From NCBI GenBank assembly GCA_951213105.1, contig OX578136.1, positions 74,951,230 through 75,015,229 on the forward strand: a stretch of 64,000 bases of DNA, given 5' to 3'. Origin of the DNA: Amaurobius ferox. Taxonomy: Eukaryota > Arthropoda > Arachnida > Araneae > Amaurobiidae. A model generated the notes under the pieces. It saw nothing but the letters and a program-made list of their open reading frames with translations, made no database searches and was not told where the DNA came from. The translations under genes and the position numbers were made by a program. Below are positions 1 to 13,500 of this stretch, in pieces; the first letter of the stretch is position 1; each line of letters opens with the position of its first letter.

Positions 1-1395
1 TTTGTTTAGTTAATTTAATGATTGGTAATTGTATTTCGTATAAATATTTCATGACATTATTTGTTTACAGAATTTTTTTATATAGTCAAAGATATACAAT
101 AATATGTCCAAATAGAGTGATAAATTTTGTGAGGAAATGACAATTTCTTAATATATAATTAGTTATAATGTTCAAGTTGAGTTTTTATCAAAACCCAGAT
201 TTAGCCAGGATGAAAAAGATAAATTCTTTTGTTGTATAAAGTAGATCAACAGAAATTATATTTGCTCATTTTTTCTAAACTGTTTTTTAGATATTAAGAG
301 AATTTACTGTTGCTTTTCATGTAAAGTATTTTTGTGGATAGTTCTTAATTTTTTTTTTTTTTTTAATTTATTTTAGCGTATTTATTCCCAGTACATACGA
401 GGGTCACACTGAAATTTTGAGACAGGAGCAGGCTATATGCACTAGAAAAAAAATTATTAGTTGGTTATTTAAATTTGAACTCTTATGTCCGCAGATGATA
501 ATTTGTGGCAACAATTACAATTTGGCTATCATAGAATAAATTTTGAAAGAAAAGAAAATGAAGTTGACATGAGAGGAGCTATAATTTTTTATGATTTTAA
601 AATGGGACTAAATCAAGAAGAATGTCTTCAATGTCTACAATTAGCATGTGGAAATAATCCTTCATCTCGTGCCACTGTATTCAGATGGTTTACAGAGTTT
701 AGAAGAGGTCGAAATTCTCTCCTGGATGAAGCACACAGGAAGATCTTTGTCAACTGTAGTCCCAGAAAATGTGTTGGCTATTTGAAAAATGTTATTCGAT
801 GATAATAGCTGTACCTACCAACTGATACAGAAGGAACTTAGCATTGGATTCGCAGCTATACATAAAATTATTCATGAAGAACTGCATATGAAACAATTAG
901 TTTGTCGTTGGGTCCCCCATAATTTAACACACCAAAAAGTGGAACGTGTCAGAATCAGTAAAGAAACCCTAAAATTACTTAATGATGGTGGACACCGCAT
1001 TATTTTTAAAATCATAACTGGTGATTAAAAGGACATATCATTTTTTGACTTTCCAACAAGTCAAGAAAGTAAAGTATGGATCTTTAAAAATGACACCAAA
1101 CCAATAATGGTGAAAAGACAATGAGTGATTAAAAAATAAAAGTAATGTATGCCGCGTTCATCAGAAGTACAAATCTGGTCAAAGCCATAAAGCTAGAGGG
1201 ATAGAAGACAGTTATATAGCTAACTGGTACACCACTAAGTGTCTTCCAGAAATTCTTCAGAAAGTGAATGTTAGGGGACTCATGCTTTACCATAACAATG
1301 CATCTTCTGATTCAGCAAGAATGATAGTTGAATTTCTTGAACAAAAAATCATCAAAGTGATAGAACATCCACCCTATTCTCCTGATCTTGCTATG

Positions 1396-1460
1396 TTGAA
1401 GACCCAGACCGTCCGACTCGTCCAGAGGACTTAGAGTAACAAGTTGGACGGCTGGGAAGG
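1396..1460 (-). mobile_element. Ultra-short SINE 3'-end module inserted in mariner
   Basis: These 65 bp match, with variation, the 3' end of the full SINEs elsewhere in the window. They are flanked by a perfect 14-bp target-site duplication, CTGATCTTGCTATG, at 1,382-1,395 and 1,461-1,474. The element holds complementary CCGTCC and GGACGG segments that could pair into a stem. It interrupts the mariner HPPYSPDLA coding segment. Confidence 0.8.
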
Positions 1461-1811
1461 CTGATCTTGCTATGTGTGATTTTTGGCTATTTAATCTTAA
1501 AAAAAAAAAAAAAAAGTAGGCTTTGTTTTCATTCCGAAGATGAGGCTATAAAGAGCTTATTTTTCATCGATTCCAAGAAATGGATGGCTTGAAACATTTA
1601 ATCTTGAAGACCCAGACCGTCCGACTCGTCCAGAGGACTTAGAGTAACAAGTTGGACGGCCGGGAAGGCTGATCTTGCTATGTGTGATTTTTGGCTATTT
1701 AATCTAAAAAAAAAAAAAAAAAAGTAGGCTTTGTTTTCATTCCGAAGATGAGGCTATAAAGAGCTTATTTTTCATCGATTCCAAGAAATGGATGGCTTGA
1801 AACATTTAATC
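1396..1811. repeat. 208-bp tandem duplication (two units)
   Basis: Units at 1,396-1,603 and 1,604-1,811 are nearly identical. Each contains the short SINE module, one copy of its target duplication and the following mariner 3' sequence with a poly-A run of about 17. The duplication therefore happened after the SINE module landed in the mariner. The second SINE module copy is 1,604-1,668. Confidence 0.85.
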
Positions 1812-1914
1812 TTTGGAAAATTCGCCTACAAAAATGCATTGATGTTGGAGGGGACTACTATGAACACCAAGAGTATATCTCAAAAATTTCAGTGTGACCC
1901 TTATATATAACCTT

Positions 1915-4409
1915 CAACCCAGTCCTCCTTTTTCTCTTGTTTGGTTTCCTCAGATCAGGTGGTTTTGATGAGCTGTGCATGCTCAATTTTTGTAGTATTC
2001 CTAGCATTCAATATAAATATGCTGCAATTTTCTTTAATAATAAGTCCTCCATGAAAGCATCCATTCTTTAGTGACATGACCATATCAATCAGTCTTTGTG
2101 AACATACATAAAGAAGATGTTCATATTAAATTGTGAGCTGATGCATTAAATTGAATGCAAAATAAGTTTTTGACCTAAAGATCAGAACAAATTGCACACA
2201 AAGATGTTTGCCTTCACAAATGTGTTGTAGGGTATACTAGTTTGACTTGACCAGTTCGAGGAGCTCCACTAGATTTAGCATGTTTTTCTGAAATGGTTTA
2301 CCATGTTTACATGTTTGTCTAGGTAGCTTGTACAAGAAATTTTCCTAGGGGTTATGAGAGTATGACGACGTGTAGATTTAGGGTCCATGTTGTCTCTAGA
2401 AAAGATTGACTCCTATGTGCATGCTATTTAGAATGGCTCAATAAAATCCCTCTATAATCATCCCTTGTTTCTGATACTTCACTTCCTGCTTTTTTTGCAC
2501 AACTCATCCACCCAATCATTTCCTCCTATATAATTTTTTTCTGCGTAACTTTTAGATGGCTACTTTTGTTTTTCTTCAACCATTTATGTCATTGCTTCTG
2601 TACACTGTATATTTGTTCTTGCATACAAAGTGCACATCCATTCATTATCACACTTTAAATTTAATCTCATCTTTAAGCGGCATATATTGAGCTCTTGATC
2701 ATATATGATACTCAGCCATTAGATCTTGGATTTTTAGCATTTATTTATTCTTTGTGGATTCTTAGCATTTATTTTTTGATTTATATTCAGTTTTTAATTT
2801 TGTGACTTTCCATATTTCAGCTCCATGATACAGTAAAACAAGATTTCCTTCCAATTTTATATTGTTACCCAATTTAAAATTTAAAATATCTATATTATGA
2901 TCTATATTAATATTCACATCAAAATTCTGAAGTCTTATGATGTGTCAATTCTCTTATGATCTATGTCAATCGTTTTATGAGGCCTATTTTGGCGACCTAC
3001 TTTTGAAGGGTGGGTGGTTGGGTAAAGATCAACTAACCCTTCAAGTCATCCTTTGGTAAATGTATCTATCCTCCTAAGGCAGGGCACACATTGGGGGATT
3101 CATGATTCACTGGACGTCGTGCACTGCATCTTGTATGTTGCTGAAATATGAACTGGAAACCGGTTTTTCTCATAGGTATTACATCTCTAGTGTAGTGTGT
3201 GGCTATGTGTCTTCAGTGTATGAAGAGTAGGTAAAAATCAATGCTCAAACTGAACCACATTTTGCACAATGGAACGTGCATCCTCAGTGTGTGCCCTCCC
3301 TAAGAGGGAAAAAATTAAAACAGGATAAGCCATAGGTGAATATTGGTTCATTTTCATATTTGAAATTATGGTCCATGCTATTCAAAATGTATTTAATCCT
3401 CTGTGCTTTTCAAAAGTCAAACATTTTCTCTGTTTGATTTTTTCATTTGTTCATTATTTGAATATTTTGATTTGCAATCACATTAAAGTAAGTAAATATC
3501 CATGATCGTTTAATTATTTAAGTTCTGTGCATGTTTATTGATAACACTAATGAATGTTCTTTGATCCCTAATACAAATGAATAACCACCCTTTTTCTCTT
3601 CTGTGCACATGTAATTGTGAGTGGAAGGGCTAATTTACTTTACTTGGTGTCCAGGGGCATGCATATGAAATGATGCATATTTTAATAAGAGTTTTTAGTT
3701 GAGGTTTGAGATTTGGTACTTTGTTAAATGAAGTGGTGTGCATGCAGAGTAGGTCAATAACATAATTAGCAGGCATGTCCCTGACTTTGATATAAAAATT
3801 TGAATAGTGTGTAATTATTTAAACATTTTTTAATAATTCTGTAAATAAATTCATTTTTGGATAAAAGTGTGATAATGAATGGATGTAAAATTTAAAGTGT
3901 GATAATGAATGGATGTGCACTTTGTATGCAAGAACAAATATTCAGTGTACAGAATACTTGAATTATCCAAGTCCCCAAAGAGAGAACAAACACTACAACT
4001 AAATTGGTTAAAATTCCATTTGTGATATTACTTAATTTTGTTATCTTAATTCTGAATATGTAAGATTATATCTTCTATTATTTGATTGCTGTATAATTTT
4101 AGTGTGTCCTTGTTCTTTTTCGTGTCATGACAAATTAAATTAATGTCTACATTGAATGATTTTTGATTTAGCATTTGAGCTTTTAAAGTGAGAATTATTT
4201 TTACAAATTGTAAAATTTAAGTCTAGAATGTTACAGCTACTTCTAATGAATTTAAATTTCCTGAACTACTTATGAACACTGTCTAAATCAAAAAAGAATC
4301 TTGAAAATTTTTAAAAAGCAATAAAGCAATTGTTTTTTAAACCTAATTTTGAATAATGTTCTTATATTTAAATGTACAAAATTAGTTTATTTACTGTCTT
4401 CCCTTTTAG
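1915..4409. other. Noncoding stretch upstream of first visible ihog exon
   Basis: No exon or open reading frame with a recognisable domain was found. The notable structure is a near-perfect inverted repeat of about 65 bp (about 2,597-2,662 and 3,888-3,954). The right arm also has a partial local tandem copy at 3,867-3,890. Confidence 0.5.
2597..3954. repeat. Inverted repeat pair, about 65-bp arms
   Basis: The left arm (about 2,597-2,662) read in reverse complement matches the right arm (about 3,888-3,954) almost base for base, including the segment around GTGCACTTTGTATGC. The arms are separated by about 1.2 kb with no recognisable gene. They could be termini of a nonautonomous DNA element or two inverted copies of one repeat; no target duplication was identified. 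Confidence 0.6.
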
Positions 4410-4553
4410 AGAGACAAAAGATAATGCCTTCTGGTGATTTACAAATATTCAATGTTTCTCATAAAGATTTTGGAGAATACAGATGTATAGCAAATAACCC
4501 TTTTTTAATGAAGAAAGTGGAATCCAAAAGAAAAGTTATATTGCATATTGAAG
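4410..4553 (+). CDS. ihog: ihog-like exon: C-terminal half of an Ig domain
   Basis: The acceptor is TTTTAG at 4,408-4,409 and the donor is GTATTT after 4,553. The exon starts with two bases of a split codon and ends phase 1. It encodes SGDLQIFNV followed by the F-strand motif GEYRC. It is probably the second half of Ig2. Confidence 0.85.
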
Positions 4554-7500
4554 GTATTTCTTATTAAACCTCTTATTTGCATAAAATATTTTATATTGTT
4601 TTTATTTTATTTATCAAAGTTTAGTTTAAAATTATATAGTTAAACCTACTTATAATGATCCCACATTTATCATCATTTTAGATTCAACAAGGAAATATAA
4701 ACTTTTTAATTGGTACAATGTTAAATCAACCCTTATTTTCTCATTTTTAATGTGCAACATTATATAATTTACAGATTTATGAAGCATGTGAAATAATGAA
4801 ACTGAATGAAATATCAAAATAGAAGATGCATATCAATGCAAAAGAAAAAAATCTTGATGTAAAATCTGACTTCTAAGTGATGTTATCACTGGCAATTATA
4901 GTCGCAACACCTGCTGTAATTGAACAGTATAATGCTAACACACACAGTACTATAGAAAAATTATTTTCATGTTAAAATATATTTCAAAATTTTATTGTAA
5001 ATTAATGCATTTTTGAAAAACACCTATTTATAACTTATTTTAAACTAGCTAGTTTTCATTACTTTCTTTTGCAAATGTTTCTATTTTTTCAGCTATACTG
5101 TCTATATTTTTTTGTGTGTTATTTACTAGTAATAAAATGAAATGTGATAGCCAATTAATTAACAATTTTACCTATTAGGAATTATTTGCTTATGGTTTAA
5201 AGAATAAAGCCAAGCTCTATAACAATGGTTTCCTTTTTACTGTGATAACAGCATTCCTATGGTCCTGAGAAAGTCCTTACTTTTCGTTTTTCTTTTTATA
5301 AGACCCGTAAAAGTACTTACCTTTCATCAAAGGTCTTTATTTTTTAAGTACTTATTTTTTTCAAATGCCCTTAAGTCATTTTTTTTTCCATATAATTTAT
5401 TTTTTGCAGAAAAATAACTATTTTAGCAAAAATCTGCATTCCCTCTCCCCCCTTATGAAAAAATAATAATTTAAGAAAATACTGATTTAGAATGTGTGCT
5501 ATTGCCAAATGAGGTGAATTGTTAGAAAGTATTAGTTTGCTGCATATGCTAGTTTGTTCTATACCTATATGCTTTTAGTTTCTGTTTTTGCTACTTTCGA
5601 CCAATTTTATATTACATAGGTTCTTCAAATTGGAGATTATAATTGCTTACATTTTAATATATGCCATTAATTTTGTTATAAGTGCTGTATATTTAGATAA
5701 GTGCTCAATTTCAATTGTAATTTCTTTTATGATTTCTTTTCAATAATTAGTTTCTATGCTGAACATTTTAATAGAAAACACCTTGAAAATTTAGTAGATC
5801 ACATATTTTTTTTGTAATTTTTCTGTGTAAAATCTGGCTTGAACCATATTAAAATATGCATATGTAAATACATTTTAGGTCCTTAAAAAGTCCTCATTTT
5901 TTGTTACTTGTAAATAGTATGAACCCTGGTATAATTACAATACATACATAATTATAAAATTGTATTAATTGAAAATACTTAAAATAAATATTTGATTTTT
6001 CTGATTTAGACCCGATTGAAGTTAAGCCTCCATCATATATGAAGTCTCCGAAAACTAATCTGGCTGTAGCTCTTGGAAGCAATGTTACCCTCGAATGTGT
6101 AGCTTCAGCTTATCCCATTCCTGTTATATCCTGGCGTAAACATCGTGGAAGCTTACCACATTTACGTCATCAACAAATTGGAGGTAATTAGACATTTATT
6201 AATGTACTATATTTTGCTAAATTTTATGTATAAATATTGTGCTTTGGTAGTATTTTTATTTTACCTGTTTAGTAGTATTTGCAATGCTTACATGCCCTTC
6301 AAAATGAATACCACCAAATATTAATAAGAGAGAAATTATAATTGATTTTCTATTGTTCTAAATTATGAATGGAGAAATATAAGAAATGTGTGATGAAAAA
6401 AAAGAAAGAAAGCATATAAAATTAAAATAAAACAAAAAAGATCAATCATGCATAAAGCATTCATTATAAAACATTTTCCAACTGCAATTCAATTTTATTT
6501 AAAAATCTCCAAAATGCTATACTATACATTCATCAGGGATATTTTTAAAATTATTGCAATATTACAATAATTTATTATATTTAAAAACTTCATGGCAAAC
6601 AAATGAACTTTATTCAAATAACGTCATCGAAATATAAATCGCCTGGCTCTCTATATAAAAGCAGTGCATATTTCATTCATAAACTTTTTTCCATTCCTTT
6701 CATTCAGCAGTAATATTTTTAAAATTATTACAATACTACAATAATTTATTTTACTTAAAAACTTAAAACCATGAAGGTAAAAGTACTTTCTAACTCCATG
6801 CTTAACACTTCATCGAAAAGGCAATGCTATAGAATCATCTGCTTCTCTATGTGAAATCAATGATTGTTTCATTCATATCAGCTATATTACAGACTTCAAA
6901 GCTAAATAATTTTCGTTGTAGAAATAATCAAAGTTTGATGATCATTTAAACTGAAATATATTGTAATTGCATTGTTTCAGAATATAGATGCACAGAAATT
7001 AAGCAAAAATAAAGCGGTTTTAGGACACATACATTAAACATAAATTAAAAAGAATTTTAAAAATCACAATTTTGACACAAGATGGATGCCATATTTTATT
7101 TTGAAGTGGGTCATGTGATCTCTTCATATAATATGGGTGTAATTATTATTTTTTTAATTTTTATTTAAAAAATTACCAAATATATTTTGCTGAAATTGTT
7201 TTCATATTTCTTATGGGATAATTTGAATATTTCCTAAAACTTTCGAAACAATTAGTGAATTTTAAATTCGCTTAAAAAATGTTTGAAAAATTAGATCCCG
7301 TAGGATTTAATGTATTTCATTTTTTCAACCAGAGTTCAATCCAAAATTAATTTGGTTATATTATTCATTTATATTCCTATATGTCCCACAGACCGTCTGA
7401 ACAACATACTACAATTTCATTTTGATAAAGTCATTTTTATGGCAGTTATCGTGCGAACAGACAGAGAGAATGAACAAGTGTTAACAAACTGTGTTAAACA

Positions 7501-10500
7501 AACATGTGTGTTTGTAGTGAGATTTCTTCTTATTATTATTTATTGCTGACATTGTATTTTGATTGAATGAAATACTTTTAAAAAGTATAATTTTGTTTTA
7601 GTGGGAATAAATATTAGAGATGATGAAATGAGTTTCTGTATGCAACTTGGGTGGGCAACTATAGGAGACTATTTTGGCATCTATTTTCAGCTTACGGGGA
7701 TATAAAAGCAGCTATCTGCTATGTGTCCTTGTGGCGACCTTGGGTTACATAAAATAAGCAAAAATCATAAACATAAGAAAATAACGATTTTAATCCCAAA
7801 AGGTAAAATGTATTCTGCTTATTTTGATATCTTATTATTTCTGCATCCATTTTCTTTCTCTTTTTAAGTAATTTAATTAAAAACTTCAAAAAATGTGGTT
7901 TTCTCAGTCTGTATCCCCCCCAATAATTTGCATTTAAACTGCCAAAGTCATTTTTACTTTCTCTACAATACATGGTAATACATAGGGAAAGTATTGGAAT
8001 CGTATTGAAAATCGTAATTCAAGTTTTTGATGGATGTATATATTTCCAGTACTCTAGAGCCCGAAAAAAACTATTTTTAGCAGGATGTCTGTATGTCTGT
8101 CTGTGCGCCTTGTCTGTACAATGTATGTATCCGCTTTTAACTCAAAAAGTAGTTGACCAAATTTCATAAAATTTGGTAGGAAAGGCACTTGTCGGTGACT
8201 CTGGTGCTGATTAGATTTTGGTATGATTTGGAGAAATATAACTTTCTTTTTTGTAAAATGGCCAGCAAAAATTGTCAATATTTGAAATTAAATACTACAT
8301 ATGCACAAATGTATCAATTGAATGCTTGTTTCATATGTAATTTTTAGACAAAAAGACTAGCTCCATTACTCTAGGACTAACCATTCTGAAGATATTTCCC
8401 TTTTTTTTTTTTTTTTTTTTCATTTTTTTTTTACAACATCGTCTTTGGAAATATGTCCAGTCTCCAAATTAGATGAAAATTGAATTAAAACTGGAAATTC
8501 AGTATAATTTCAAATAATTATCCATGTTATTTTGTGCAATTAAACTCAAATTAATAAATTTTGAAATAAATAAGAAAATAAATTTGAGTCTGTAAGGAAA
8601 GTCATATGCAGCCCATGTCACAGATTTATATTTTTATCTTTCATAGATCTTACTTAAAATTCAGTATAAAACCATTTTAAAGCTATTATTTCAATTTTAC
8701 CAGTCAAAATTTTTATAAACAAATTAAATATTATATTTTGATAAAACCTAGAAGAAATTATGCTTTTAGCCAATACATTTTTTTTTTTATAGAGATTCGT
8801 AAATGATTCTTTGTTAAACACCTTGGTAAATAGTTAGGCATAACTATTTACCAATATGGAATAACAATTTATTCCATACTCCATTTAAAACTTAAAATTA
8901 CAAAATGTGAAAGTATTAAAAATATGAATAAAAGGAAAGTACAATTCATTTTTTCAGTAATTTTTCATTAGATTATCAAGGGTAGCAAAGAATTAAGTTT
9001 TTATTACAAAAAATAATAATTTTCTGTGTAAGAATTCCCCTCTCTTCCTTAAGGTATCACAATTTTTATTTCCATATAATGTGTAGATTGCAGATTGTTA
9101 CTGTGATTATAATATTTAGTGTTATTTAATTACTGTGATTATAATATTTTATTTCCTTTGCAGGAAATCTGCTCATAATAAACATAAGAAGAGGGGATGA
9201 AGGAAAATATATTTGTGAAGCAGAAAACTCATTGGGTGTTAGAATGTCAGAAAGCACCATTGAAGTTCAAGGTATGGTTTTCTTATTATCATTATTTGTT
9301 TATTTTCATTATTTATTTTTTTATTATTCCTGTCAGTAATATTTTGGTATTGTATTATGTATATAATCAAAACATAGCTGCTAACTTTTATAGGTTTCAC
9401 AGAAGTTTTCTGATTTTTATAGAATTTTCTGTATTTTTAGCCAGAAGTAACATTATTTCAAATAAAAAATTCTCATTCTTTTTACTAAAATGAGGATTGT
9501 AGTCGAGTCACAGATTAATTAAATATTAAATATTGTCTTAAAATCAAGAATTGTAATGGATTTTCTTTTCTGTCTTATTAATAGTGGACATCAGTGAATA
9601 TTGCATTTCTTTGCACCCTGTTTAAAATTTTCCTTCTCAAATATATCACCTGCTACTTCTGAGGACTTTATTTTATGCAGTTGGTCATAAAAATGTCCCT
9701 ATATTAAAGATTTATAGCCTAGTGCTCGTGTGCACCACAGTGCTCATATGTTGAATGCATATTATCTACTGTAGTAATTTTTTACTTGGTGTTCAGAAGA
9801 ATTAATTTCACACGAGTGCTTGCTGAGGATGTTGGCTTAAGGGGATGTTGGCTTAAGGTTGGCGGCTTAAGGTTGGCTAAAGGGGTGTAGGCCTGTTCTC
9901 TAAACTTAAATAAATATGCTATAAACTTAAAATCTGTATGTAAATGCAGGGTTTTTTCTAGATGTCCATGGGGTATTGGTGGCAGTTTCAAGTGTTTGTT
10001 TCGAGGGCATGAGCTCTCTTCCTCAGGCCAAGAACAGTTTGCTTTTGATAAATATGAAGATACAACTGCTTTTGTTCAGTTGTATCTTAGCATTTGTTAA
10101 TCTTATACTAATCTTGACCTGATACTCATTATTAAAACAATTGTAATCACCTAATTTTCTTATGCCTGCTTTCTTCAAGGAAGTAGTTGAAGTTATGTGT
10201 TATAAAATAATTTAAAAAAAATTGGTACACATTTACTTTTGTAACCCCCCCCCCCACTCCCCCACCTCCTGCAATAGATAGTTTATGATTTCAGGACAGT
10301 TTTGTTATTAGACTTAGTTTTAAGCTTTTTGGGTGTCTTATGCAAAAGTAAACAGTGTCCAGGTATGATAAACATTCTAAAAATGTTAATTAGGTCCTTA
10401 AATATTAAGAGAAGGAAATAAAAACTTCAGTATTAAAAATGTATTTTATAGGAAGTATTCTAATGTGAATGGATAACCACCATGTAGTTACATATCATTT

Positions 10501-13500
10501 GTAGCCTACATTTTATTTACATTGCTGTCTTTATAATCATATAATATTAAAACATGAATCATCTAACTTCAAATTCATTCTACTGTCACACTGAACTGAA
10601 ATTGAGTAAGAGAAAATTTGTAATATTGAAATATATTTATGATTCTATTTTGGAACTTTATGTATGATTTGCAATTGCAGCTGCAAGCAGTAGGTAGTTT
10701 GTTTTACAAAGTATTAAGCATGTAAACATTGTTTTAGAATGTTTTGCATTTTGTTTATATGTTATATACTTTTTTCAGAAACACCACAAATTATAAAACC
10801 TCCCAGGAGTTTATCTGTAGAAGCTGGGGACAATATCACTTTGAACTGTGTAACTCGGGGTCATCCCAAACCCATCTTGACTTGGATACATAATGGTCGT
10901 AAATTATCTACTGGACCTCAGGGCAGAAGTAATTTATTTAAAATATTATCAAGTTTTGTTTATTAATTTTTAGTGTTTGTAGGTTTGGTGGTAATAACAA
11001 TTTCTAAATCAAGTTTATTACTTTTTTTTTTCCTTTGCTGTTTTTTCTTTTTTTTTTCTTTTGCTGTTAGTGAAAATTTAAGTTAACACAAGTTGGGCTG
11101 TAGTTGATATATTTTAGCAATAATAATTTCAGAAGACAAAGTTAAGTTCCTCTAATGATTATTAAAAAAGAAATCCTTCTGAAAAAGCAATTTCTTTCTT
11201 AGATAGCATAGAAGTCTTGTTGTATTTATTTTTCTTTATTTTATGTACCTACTAATTGCCTTTGCAGCCAGTGCAGTTTCTTTTGGAAAAGCTCTAGCTG
11301 CCTTATAGGTCTTGTTTATCATAGTGGCCCCTTAGCCTTATACACCTGGATATCTAAAAAAAAATTGTAATAATTCGATGCAATAATTTTCGTTCAAGGA
11401 AAATCAAAATTTAAATCTCCATTTCGCTTAAAAGATCCCTTGTTAAATATCTCCATTCTTTCAAATCTGTTCCGTTGCCCTTCTAATACTTTCATTTCCT
11501 CCCTCTACTGTTGGCCATAGCAACCAATGCCACACACATATTTTCGATATGTGTTTCCTGAAAGAAAGAAATTGAATGGAAAGAAAGAAGTATGTGCATT
11601 GAACTGGACAAAAATAAATTCTCCTAAAGGTTGGCAATCATGCAAGATAAATAATTTTTTATTAAATAGAGAATAAAATCTTGAAGGTTAATAGTCCCAA
11701 TTTCATGATTGCAGGATGATTTGTTTAACCCATTTGTGACGTACGATAGAAGAGTATGAAAAATGTACATGTACGATGATTATCTCTAAAGGTTTTTTGC
11801 CAAATATAAAAGTGTATCTTGCTTGAAATAAATCATGGTTTTTCCACCACCAGAAACATGTTTTTAATTGGGAAAATGTGTTACAGACACCATTCAAAGT
11901 TCATTGTAAAAATCATTCTTCATATTATCAGTCTAGTGATGCTCTCTTAAAAAGCTTATCACCTTTTTTTTTTTTTTTTGCATTTAATTTTTTAAATAAA
12001 TTGTAAATTCATGATCGAAATACAATTTCAGTTTATGGTATTGTATCTGGATATGCTTTTTAAATTTTAGGATCTCCATTAATAATAGAAAATGCCAACT
12101 CAAAGCATTCAGGTATCTATCAGTGTTTTGCAAGCAACGAATTAGGAACTGTTTATTCATCAGCTGAAGTTTCAGTGAATATGGGCAATAAATCTATGGA
12201 CTCCGATTATGATGATTATGATGGTAAGTACTGCTTGAAGTATCACTTATATTGTGTCACTTTTTAAGTGATGCAATTAATTATATTTATATGTAGTATA
12301 TATTAGTTTAGTAATTGTGTATTTTTAAATACAACTAGGTCTGGATTAGTGCAGATACTGAATCCCATGAAGTGGAATCATTATCTGAATTTGCACAATT
12401 CAACGTTCTAATTATATGAAAAATATGATAATTGGTTCCAACTCCATACATCTTTATGTTTATTAATAAAATATTTTAATGAAGGATAAATAATATATAC
12501 TAATAATTTACAAATACAGTTAACAAAGTCCCAAAGTAGTTATACAATGCAAAACAAAAACAATATAAATATCATTCCTAATGGTAAGCTTATACCAATA
12601 AAACCATTTTTATTGTTTTCAAAATGTTTTAGCAGTGTAGATTGAACTGCTTCATCTTTCTGTATATAGACATGCACATGCTGGAAGACAAAATGTTTTG
12701 GAAGGAATCTCTTTCCAGAATAAATTGGTTTCATTTTCGTTAAATGTTTATTGATTAATCTATCCACCATCTTGGATTTTCTCTTTAAACTTTAGGGTAT
12801 TTGGATGTTATGTTCTTTTTTGTGCTGGCCGCCATCACCAGTAATTTTACATTATGTAACTGAACTTGAAAACAATGATGTAACTGAACTTTACTTATGC
12901 AACTGAACTTTTTAAATCAATCAAACCAGGGTTCCCATTTCAGCGCGAACCCGCGAGATTCTCGCGAAATCCATAAAATATCTCGCGTAAAAATTTAGAC
13001 TGCACGAGAATTTCTCTCTCTCCAGTTCCGGCCTAAAATTATTTTTTCCTTCAAATTGGATACCGAGAAATCTGATGTCTGATCCCGATGACTAGAGATG
13101 CAGATTCGCGGTGGACAGGTCGCCATTGGCGACTAAAATTATTACAGTAAGTCGCCATTTCTGACGACCGAAATTTCTCCAGAATCCTTTGTCTCACGGC
13201 GCCCACGGCCAGTAGATCGGGCCGATTGCTTCGCGACCGCAAATCGCGATCAGTTACCTCGTTGTTGTGAATCGCGGGCTGATTGCCGCGCGGTCGTGGA
13301 CCGCGATTTCGTAGTTACGTGTGAATCACAGTCAATCGCGATTTGGGCACACTAAAAGTACTACGTGTTTCCAATTAACGAGATGTTTTATAGAAAACTA
13401 TAAGTGTCTCCCCCGCTTGCGCGGGTCGCAAATTCGATCAAATAAAATTTTGCTTTTTTTTTAATAGGATTCTTTCACGGATTTGAATTATGCTTTTTCC

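Larger units (their letters stand above)
485..1900 (+). pseudogene. Mariner transposase pseudogene
   Basis: The first open stretch (485-802) holds the mariner N-terminal helix-turn-helix, recognisable from FYDFKMG, a Gln-Glu-Cys segment and the ATVFRWFTEF block followed by RGRNSLLDE. A frameshift near 750 moves the reading into another frame, where a TGA precedes a second stretch (789-1,028) with AAIHKIIHEELHMKQL, RWVPHNL and TGD, the first catalytic Asp. A stop directly follows that Asp. Downstream remnants show an HNN segment where mariner has the second catalytic Asp (Asp to Asn) and HPPYSPDLA. With frameshifts, stops, a lost catalytic residue and an insertion in the DDD core it cannot encode active transposase. 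Confidence 0.85.
398..1903 (+). mobile_element. Decayed mariner-type DNA transposon
   Basis: Terminal inverted repeats share AGGGTCACACTGAAATTT-like sequence at the left (from 399) and, inverted, at the right (to 1,903), and both ends abut TA, the mariner target dinucleotide (396-397 and 1,904-1,905). The interior encodes a broken mariner transposase. A short SINE-derived insertion and a 208-bp tandem duplication lie in its 3' third. The element lies upstream of the first visible ihog exon, probably in an intron. Confidence 0.88.

Noticed and set aside
9197..9493. 98-codon open frame overlapping an ihog exon
   Set aside because: It reads the exon in the wrong frame and runs into the intron; the Ig-domain frame with matching phases is clearly correct.
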